From contig JABTUW010000003.1 in NCBI GenBank assembly GCA_015075185.1, positions 1 through 64,000 of the forward strand: a stretch of 64,000 nucleotides of DNA, read 5' to 3'. How positions within the stretch are numbered: the first letter of the stretch is position 1; the number at the start of each line of letters is the position of its first letter. Source of the DNA: Anaerolineales bacterium. Lineage in GTDB: Bacteria; Chloroflexota; Anaerolineae; 4572-78; J111. Positions 58,609 to 64,000 of this stretch are shown in pieces. The translations under genes and the position numbers were made by a program. Under the pieces are notes generated by a model. The model saw nothing but the letters and a program-made list of their open reading frames with translations. It was not told the DNA's origin and searched no databases.

Positions 58609-59327
58609 GGTAGACAGTGGCGGGTCAAGTTGCCCCAGCCCGCCCCGCCGTACCGCTGAAAGGCCTCGGCGTAGCGTACCCCGGCCTGGAGGCCGCGGTA
58701 GCGAGCAGTAGTTTCAATTTGTTCCAGTACGTCCAAGTTGAAATATTGTTTCAGAAAGCCAATTTGACTCCGAAAGCAGCGCATCATATCCAGTTTAATT
58801 TCGAGAGTGGTCGTAATGTCCACATAGGCAGTGGGTTCAAAATAACGGCCGTTCAGCGTATCCATAAAATAGAGGGCCGGGTTGTAGTCAAGGGCCGGGC
58901 TGCCGGTTTCATACTGGGGGACGCCCAGGACCGGCCCGCTCCACTTGACCAGCTCGCTCAGGTTGCCGTGGTCGGTGTGGTAATCAGTGGGGGCGTGGGT
59001 AATGATAACATCGGGGCGAGTCTGCCGGATCAGTTCAGTCACCTGGCGCTGCTGCGCCGGGTCGAAGGGATTGACGCCATCGTCGGGGAACATGAGCGCC
59101 CGGTATTCCGCGCCGATTAACGCGGCGGACTCGGCTGCTTCGGCGTGGCGCAGCCGCGAACATTCGTCTAATGACAGCTCATAGCTGCCGAATTTGCACC
59201 AGGTGGCCGTCGCCATGACCAGATGATGCCCGTCTTTGGCCCACCGTGCCAGCGTGCCGGCGCATTGAAGTTCCAGGTCGTCGGCATGCGCGCCGAGGGC
59301 CAAGATGCGGAGTTTTTTATCGGTCAT
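58605..59327 (-). CDS. PIG-L/LmbE-family N-deacetylase
   Basis: 240 residues. Zinc motifs are ILALGAHADDLELQCAGTLA (His14 and Asp16/Asp17 of the H-x-D-D motif) and PTDYHTDHGNLSELV (the late His). The central catalytic Asp lies in this first motif. Family members deacetylate GlcNAc linked to inositol, GlcNAc2 or other N-acyl sugars (MshB, BshB, PIG-L). Start and stop overlap both neighbours by four bases (ATGA), the tightest coupling in the window. It probably acts directly with the AAC(3)-like enzyme and the UroD-like protein. Confidence 0.9.
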   Translation of the reverse strand: MTDKKLRILALGAHADDLELQCAGTLARWAKDGHHLVMATATWCKFGSYELSLDECSRLRHAEAAESAALIGAEYRALMFPDDGVNPFDPAQQRQVTELIRQTRPDVIITHAPTDYHTDHGNLSELVKWSGPVLGVPQYETGSPALDYNPALYFMDTLNGRYFEPTAYVDITTTLEIKLDMMRCFRSQIGFLKQYFNLDVLEQIETTARYRGLQAGVRYAEAFQRYGGAGWGNLTRHCLP

Positions 59328-60367
59328 TGATACTGCCCGTACACTTTAGCCGCCTCGACGAGCGCCAGCACGTTTTCATCCGGCGCGGTGTGGGGCAGGG
59401 TGCAGCCGGGGCTGAGAATGAAACCCGCGTTTTGGGCCAGGTGGTCAATATCGTAGCGAGCTTTTTCCAGCACCCGCTCCGGCGTGCCCAGGGTCATCAC
59501 GCTGCTGGGGTCAACCGTGCCGATGAGCGTGGTTTTGCCCTGAGTGACCCCCTTGCAGACATCGTGGTTGATCTTGTAGTCAACCTGCAAAAAGATGCTG
59601 CCGGTGTTAACCATCGGCTCAATGATTTTGGTGGCGTTGCCGCAGATGTGCATGCCGATTTCTTTGCCCTCGACCCGCAGCGTTTCGATCAGCCGCTTTT
59701 GATAGGGAAAGGCAAAACGCCGGTAAACAGCGGGCGAACAAACATCCGGGCCGGAGATGCTCTCACCCATCATCGTCAGGTGCGCCCCGGCGTCAATCAG
59801 TGCGCGGGCGTAACGCAGCACCTGCTCATAGGCATACTCCAACAAACGATGCACCAGCGCCTCTTTGTGGGGTTCAACCAGGGCGATCAAAAAATCAGCC
59901 GGGCTGACAATCTGCGCGGCCAGGCTGAACGGGCCTTGATCGGCCTCGGACAGCAAGCAGACGTGCTGGCCCACCTCCTGGGCGATGAGGCGGGTCGCCT
60001 TCAACATCTCCGGCAGCGTGCCGTCCTGGTAAGGGTCAATCGGCTTGAGTTCATCCACCTGCTCCAGGCTTTCCAGGGCCGGGGCAATTACCCAGGGCGC
60101 AGCGTCATCGGTAAACTCCACCTCGCAGCCGACCGCCTGGGCCAACGCGGCCACTCCGTTCTCCAGATCAATCATATCGTGGCCGAACTTCTGCCAGGCC
60201 GTAATCTGCGCCTGGGCCATTTTGTCGCCGTCCAGGCAGTACTCGCGGATGGTGTAGCCGGAGACCGCTGCCGCGTGCATAAAGTTTTCCAGGCAGACCG
60301 GCACCCGGTCGGGAATGCCGCCTTGCAGCACGGTCATGCAGCGTTCTAAGGAGGTCATTTCAGCCAT
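59324..60367 (-). CDS. Uroporphyrinogen-decarboxylase-family protein (MtaA/methyltransferase-like)
   Basis: 347 residues. The fold is indicated by RCMTVLQGGIPDRVPVCLEN near the N-terminus, DQGPFSLAAQIVSPADFLIA, YEQVLRYARALIDAGAHLTM, and the zinc-type ligands His and Cys in GKEIGMHICGNATKII with a late Cys in ILSPGCTLPHTAPDENVLAL. The H-x-C...C set matches zinc methyltransferases of the MtaA/MtbA group rather than heme-pathway HemE. These transfer methyl groups from corrinoid proteins. No corrinoid protein gene is visible here. It is one of many lone UroD-like proteins in carbohydrate clusters of unknown reaction. The start overlaps the glycosidase-like stop (TAATG). Confidence 0.87.
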   Translation of the reverse strand: MAEMTSLERCMTVLQGGIPDRVPVCLENFMHAAAVSGYTIREYCLDGDKMAQAQITAWQKFGHDMIDLENGVAALAQAVGCEVEFTDDAAPWVIAPALESLEQVDELKPIDPYQDGTLPEMLKATRLIAQEVGQHVCLLSEADQGPFSLAAQIVSPADFLIALVEPHKEALVHRLLEYAYEQVLRYARALIDAGAHLTMMGESISGPDVCSPAVYRRFAFPYQKRLIETLRVEGKEIGMHICGNATKIIEPMVNTGSIFLQVDYKINHDVCKGVTQGKTTLIGTVDPSSVMTLGTPERVLEKARYDIDHLAQNAGFILSPGCTLPHTAPDENVLALVEAAKVYGQYQ

Positions 60368-62040
60368 TAGAGCATCGCCAATTTCTGATACAGCCGGTTT
60401 TGCAGCCAGACCCAGCGGCGATAGGCTTCGCCGGATTGAGCGGCGGCGATCTCGCGGGCTTCAGCAGCGGCGCGAGGCAGGGCCAGGGAATCGGCGGGCA
60501 CAACCAGCAGCTCCAAGTAGCGAGCTGCGGCCTCGGCTCCGCCCAGAAGCGGCCCCAGGTCAGCGGTCACAAATTTTTCCCAGGTCAGACCGGCTTCGTA
60601 ACCAAAGCGGGCAAAAGCCAGGTAGTTGATCTCGTTGACCACGTTGAAGGCGCTGACCTCGCTGAAGATCGTCGCGCCCTGCATGCCGCTGGCATGGAGG
60701 AGCTGCATCATCTCGGCAAAGCGGCGAGCGATCAACTCGTAGCGCTCGTGATTCCACTGGGTGCCCATGTGCGTCCGCAGCACGTTCTGGGGCCGGGGCA
60801 GGCGCGATATGTGCTCGCGGGTCAGGCCGGCCCGGAGTTTGGGCCAGTAGGAGCGGTTGATACAGAACTGATAAATGGCATCGGCGGGCAGGCCGGCCAG
60901 CGGCGCCAGGGCCTCCAGGTTGAGGATGTTATCCCAGTAGGCTTCGCTGACAAGCCAGAGATCGGGCCGACCCTGGCGGGCGGCCTCGAACAGGCGGGGG
61001 TAGAGCAGGGCCATATCCTTGAGCGACCAGGTTTCGTCGGCAGTGCGGCGGGCCGCGCAGTCAGGGCAAGTGCAGACGCCGTAATCGCCCGTCTCGAAGT
61101 TAATGCCGCCGATTTCAAACGTTTCGGCCAGCCAGTGAATAGCCTCTTCATGATACCGGGCGTTCTCCGGCTTTGACGGACAGGCGGTATCGGTGTAATG
61201 CGTCTCAGGAAACCACAGCTTGGGGAAATCGGGAATGTGGAAGGCGACCGGCTGGCCGCGCACGGCCCGCAGTTCGGGGTACTGGTTCAGCCAGGTGGAC
61301 AGGTTGTAACGATGATTGCCTTCCCAGTAAATGCCGCCGTAAGCATTGATGCCGACCCCCGGCAGGATGCGCACCCCGCGCTCGTTGGCATAGCGGCACA
61401 ACGCTTGAGCCGCCTCAACGCCGCCGTGGTTATCGCGCAAAAAGCCGTAAATGGTCACGCCGCCGATGCGGTGCAGGCTCATAAAATCTACCAGGCGGCG
61501 ATAATCTTCCAGAAAGCCCTCTTCCGGCTTGGCGTAGTAATTCATCGCCCCAATTTCTTGCAGCCCGACCTGCTCCAGGTACCAGTTGGTGCTGTGATCC
61601 CAGGTCCAGAGCAGTCGATAGGGCAGCGCGGGCGAGTGGCGTACATCTAACTGCGGCAACTCCAAAACATCATCGCGGCTGACCAGGTGGCGCAATCCCA
61701 CCTCGTTGACCGCGTGAATGAGGCCGGGCCGGCCGCCGCCAATCGCCAGCAGGGCCGGACGGCCATGCCGCATTCCTGTGCGAAGCAAGAAAGCGTCTTC
61801 GGCCAGGTCGGTCACCTCTGCAACGGAGATCAGGTTGGCCGGAAGTGATGCGGAGCTATCGGCCAGCCAGACCAGCAAATCGGCATTTTCGGCCAGCGCG
61901 AGCAGGCTGGCTGGCTCGACCACTTCGAGAGTTCGGCCGGGCAGGTATCGCCGCAATTGGCGCAAGGCATGGCTGTGCCGGTCAGGGTCGGCGGCGACAA
62001 TGATCCGCGCTCGATTTGAGAGATGAACAAAGTGTTCCAC
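60367..62040 (-). CDS. Glycosidase-like TIM-barrel protein (GH20/GH115- or DUF4838-like)
   Basis: 557 residues from a GTG at 62040, with GAGGAA 8 bases upstream. An N-terminal zincin-like alpha/beta domain (about 1-135, ending ALLAIGGGRPGLIHAVNEVG) precedes a TIM barrel: LLWTWDHSTNWYLEQVGLQE, IGGVTIYGFLRDNHGGVEAA, RILPGVGINAYGGIYWEGNH and GGINFETGDYGVCTCPDCAA. That layout is shared by GH20, GH67/GH115 and DUF4838 proteins. The acidic residues in FETGDYG are candidate catalytic ones, and CTCPDC may bind a metal. No signal peptide is seen. It is the first gene of the second cluster, directly downstream of a promoter with a LacI-type site. Confidence 0.75.
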   Translation of the reverse strand: MEHFVHLSNRARIIVAADPDRHSHALRQLRRYLPGRTLEVVEPASLLALAENADLLVWLADSSASLPANLISVAEVTDLAEDAFLLRTGMRHGRPALLAIGGGRPGLIHAVNEVGLRHLVSRDDVLELPQLDVRHSPALPYRLLWTWDHSTNWYLEQVGLQEIGAMNYYAKPEEGFLEDYRRLVDFMSLHRIGGVTIYGFLRDNHGGVEAAQALCRYANERGVRILPGVGINAYGGIYWEGNHRYNLSTWLNQYPELRAVRGQPVAFHIPDFPKLWFPETHYTDTACPSKPENARYHEEAIHWLAETFEIGGINFETGDYGVCTCPDCAARRTADETWSLKDMALLYPRLFEAARQGRPDLWLVSEAYWDNILNLEALAPLAGLPADAIYQFCINRSYWPKLRAGLTREHISRLPRPQNVLRTHMGTQWNHERYELIARRFAEMMQLLHASGMQGATIFSEVSAFNVVNEINYLAFARFGYEAGLTWEKFVTADLGPLLGGAEAAARYLELLVVPADSLALPRAAAEAREIAAAQSGEAYRRWVWLQNRLYQKLAML

Positions 62041-62112
62041 GTGGCGTTCCTCTTCGAACCTGAAACTGAGTTTTGGACATTAACCGGGGTAAACTGAAAG
62101 CGAAGATGCCCT

Positions 62113-62151
62113 ACTATAGCATTGTTCAAAGGGCATGTCAAACGTTTTCCA
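62113..62151 (-). promoter_or_regulatory. Sigma-70 promoter overlapped by a LacI-type operator
   Basis: On the minus strand TTGACA (62141-62136) and TATAGT (62118-62113) are 17 bases apart. TGGAAAACGTTTGACA (62151-62136) contains the -35 box and matches the palindrome core TGGAAAACGTTTTCCA at 44331-44316 in 14 of 16 positions. A repressor bound here would block polymerase. The transcript would carry a leader of about 65 bases and start the 62.0-55.5 kb cluster. Confidence 0.75.
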
Positions 62152-62185
62152 TGGATTGAGTCTGCCCAAATCAGGTAGTCTTAGG

Positions 62186-62206
62186 GGACAAGCTAACAGC
62201 TCGTCC
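62186..62206. repeat. Second copy of the GGACAAG palindromic repeat
   Basis: GGACAAGCTAACAGCTCGTC(C) is an imperfect palindrome, and its reverse complement matches the 24504-24524 copy at 19 of 21 bases. It lies 9 bases after the helicase stop codon, between two minus-strand genes. No T tract follows, so termination is uncertain. Confidence 0.65.
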
Positions 62207-62214
62207 TCCACTTC

Positions 62215-64000
62215 TTAAAACAACTTGAGTTGGGCGCTGTCCGGCTTTTCTTTGACCGGCTTGCGCGCCGCCATTTTTTTGATTTCCTTCAAAGCGTTTT
62301 CAATATCACCGAGAAAACGAGAAGGTTCATTTTGCTGCTTCTGTCCGAATAGAAAGCGGGTTTTAGCGTGGGTCAAAATGAGCTTGTGCTGGGCGCGGGT
62401 CATGCCGACATAAAAGAGGCGGCGCTCTTCGGCCAGATCAAACGACCTGCCTGCCATCTGATAAGGAAGCAAATTTTCCTCGCAGCCCACCACAAAAACC
62501 ACCGGAAATTCCAGCCCTTTGGCGGCGTGCAACGTCATCAAGGTGACGCGGTCGGCTCGTGGATCATAGGCATCGGTTTCTTTTTCCAGTACGGTTGACT
62601 CCAGGAAATCCGGCAAACGGTTGTCAAAGCGCACAGCTCGGCGGATAAGCTGCCGGACTCGTTCCCCCTGTTTCTCATCCAAATCAAGAGACAGGTTTTG
62701 GTTAATTTGCTCGATCAAATGGGGGACCGCCTGAGCGGGCATGGTTTGCCGGAAGTCGTTTAAGAGTGGAATAAGGCTTTTTAACTGTTTCTTTGAAATT
62801 ACCTGCTCCAGGTGAAAGGTTGAAGCGGGATTGTAAATGAACCACAAACAGGCCAGGATCGTCTTGATTTCTTTATGCTCGTAAAACGGGGTCTGGCCGA
62901 TGGTTTGAAACGGCATGCCGGAGCGTTGGAAAGCTTCAATGAGGGGCTGGCTTTGCGCGCCCAGGCGGTAAAGCACGGCGAAGTCGGCAAAGGAGCGGCC
63001 GGCATCGTCGTCCTCAGTCACACGCTCGCTGTCCAAGGAAAAGTAACTCGTCCCGCCGACCATCTTCTCGACCTGGTGGACCACGTACTCCGCCTCGGCT
63101 TTGTCGGTTGGGGCCTGGTAGATGTCGAGCTTGGTTTGATCGAGGAATTCCGACCAGATTTTGATCCGCTCTACGGCGATGCTCATGGCAATCACCTGGC
63201 TCGAAGCGTCCAGGATGAGCTGGGTGGAACGATAGTTCTGGCTCAGGTGGATGACACGAGCTTCTGGAAAATCTTCCTGAAAGTTCAGAAAATATTCGTG
63301 GCTGGCCCCGCGAAAGCCGTAGATGGTCTGGTCCGGGTCGCCGATAGCGCATAGGTTAGTCTCCGGGGCAGTCAACAGGCGCAGCAGGCGGTATTGCGCC
63401 AGGTTGATATCCTGGTACTCGTCCACGGAAACCCAGCGGAATCGCTGTTGGTACGCTTTCAAGACCTCGGGCCAAGTCTCAAACAGCTTGACCGAACGCA
63501 GAATCAAATCGTCGAAGTCGAGCAGTTGGTTTTGCTGCAAGGCTTCCTCATAGGCACGGTACTGTTCGACAAGTTGAGCATCGGCCAACTCTGGCGCGTC
63601 GGGGGTCAAGAGCTTATTCTTAGCCGCCGAAATCTGCTCCAACATCCCGTTGATCTCCTTGTCGGTCCACTCTGGATAAAGGCGTCTGAGCAAGATTTGC
63701 CGGTCCTGGTCCCCGGCAACAGCAAAATTCGGGCTTAACCCTGTCGGCTCTCCGGCTTCTCGCAGAATCATCGCCCCAAAAGCGTGGAAGGTTTTGATCA
63801 CAATACGGCCGGCAACGGCAGGACCGAGTAAATTTGTGAGCCGGGCAGCCATCTCTTCGGCGGCTTTGTTGGTAAAAGTGATGGCCAGGATTTGGGCAGG
63901 ATCAACCCCTTTTTCGGCAATGAGATAGGCGATACGATAGGTTAGGGTGCGCGTTTTGCCTGTACCTGGCCCGGCCACAATCACCAGCGGCGCTTCGGTG
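62215..64000 (-). CDS. UvrD/Rep/PcrA-family superfamily 1 DNA helicase (N-terminus beyond window)
   Basis: 595 codons are visible, and the frame continues past the window edge. It opens with TEAPLVIVAGPGTGKTRTLT, the Walker A motif, so only about 20-40 N-terminal residues should be missing unless extra domains precede it. Other SF1 motifs follow in order: ILAITFTNKAAEEMAARL (Ia), RWVSVDEYQDINLAQYRLL (II, DEYQD), AIGDPDQTIYGFRGA (III), SQNYRST (IV), VTLMTLHAAKGLEFPVVFVV (V) and RRLFYVGMTRAQHKLIL (VI). An ATP-dependent 3'-5' DNA helicase or translocase for repair is expected. The basic C-terminal tail (KKMAARKPVKEKPDSAQLK) resembles PcrA-type ends. Confidence 0.93.
   Translation of the reverse strand, partial: TEAPLVIVAGPGTGKTRTLTYRIAYLIAEKGVDPAQILAITFTNKAAEEMAARLTNLLGPAVAGRIVIKTFHAFGAMILREAGEPTGLSPNFAVAGDQDRQILLRRLYPEWTDKEINGMLEQISAAKNKLLTPDAPELADAQLVEQYRAYEEALQQNQLLDFDDLILRSVKLFETWPEVLKAYQQRFRWVSVDEYQDINLAQYRLLRLLTAPETNLCAIGDPDQTIYGFRGASHEYFLNFQEDFPEARVIHLSQNYRSTQLILDASSQVIAMSIAVERIKIWSEFLDQTKLDIYQAPTDKAEAEYVVHQVEKMVGGTSYFSLDSERVTEDDDAGRSFADFAVLYRLGAQSQPLIEAFQRSGMPFQTIGQTPFYEHKEIKTILACLWFIYNPASTFHLEQVISKKQLKSLIPLLNDFRQTMPAQAVPHLIEQINQNLSLDLDEKQGERVRQLIRRAVRFDNRLPDFLESTVLEKETDAYDPRADRVTLMTLHAAKGLEFPVVFVVGCEENLLPYQMAGRSFDLAEERRLFYVGMTRAQHKLILTHAKTRFLFGQKQQNEPSRFLGDIENALKEIKKMAARKPVKEKPDSAQLKLF

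Noticed and set aside
59246..60349. 367-codon open frame on the plus strand
   Set aside because: Antisense to the UroD-like gene, which is coupled to both neighbours. A shadow of high-GC coding sequence.

Overview
The window reads like a chromosomal segment of a Chloroflexota bacterium, probably Anaerolineae-like. This is an inference from gene style, not from a marker gene. The pointers are secreted binding proteins with long Ala/Pro/Thr/Glu linkers after the lipobox, two large regulators combining a DNA-binding domain, an NB-ARC-type ATPase and TPR repeats, tandem-fused adenylate kinases, and many intergenic hairpin repeats. No rRNA, tRNA, CRISPR array, transposase or phage gene was recognised.

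Layout. 0-4.6 kb: end of a membrane-protein gene, a small LuxR-type HTH gene, an FtsX-type permease, then a 1.2-kb stretch of three broken gene ends. 4.6-10.8 kb: four secreted proteins: a fused amino-acid/peptide binding protein whose peptide-binding part is circularly permuted, a family 3 binding protein, an FGE-like lipoprotein, and a branched-chain-type binding protein carrying a compensated frameshift pair. 11-16.7 kb: tandem adenylate kinase, a ligase-carrier-acyltransferase protein, a 16-bp inverted-repeat element and an unknown protein. 16.7-21.7 kb: SDR, SARP-type regulator with a divergent GNAT gene, and a truncated DUF2269-type protein.

21.7-44.3 kb is the centre of the window. Twenty genes lie on the minus strand, many overlapping or a few bases apart. 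Read 5' to 3' they are: Gfo/Idh dehydrogenase, LacI regulator, glutamine-synthetase-like ligase, GMC flavin oxidoreductase, SRPBCC/gluconate-dehydrogenase-subunit-3 fusion, aldehyde dehydrogenase, class I amidotransferase, LLM flavin enzyme, isochorismatase-like hydrolase, sugar epimerase-like protein, DapA-like lyase, two Gfo/Idh dehydrogenases, Tat-exported binding protein, CocE-type hydrolase, LivG, LivF, LivH, LivM and an amidohydrolase. The ligase, flavin oxidase, aldehyde dehydrogenase and amidotransferase parallel the gamma-glutamylation logic of the Puu (putrescine) and GlnA4 (ethanolamine) pathways. I infer uptake and gamma-glutamyl-protected oxidation of an amine or amino alcohol; the substrate cannot be read from sequence.

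A perfect 20-bp LacI-type palindrome lies next to a strong sigma-70 promoter at the head of this array. A 14/16 match overlaps the -35 box of a second minus-strand cluster (55.5-62.0 kb): TIM-barrel glycosidase-like protein, UroD-like protein, PIG-L deacetylase, AAC(3)-like acetyltransferase, alpha/beta hydrolase and nitrilase. The two clusters are therefore likely to be one regulon.

44.4-55.5 kb: TetR/DoxX/LUD group, LLM enzyme, M20 peptidase with amidohydrolase, an XRE-ATPase-TPR regulator with a palindromic repeat inserted in frame, and two secreted proteins. 62.2-64.0 kb: a UvrD-type helicase running off the window.
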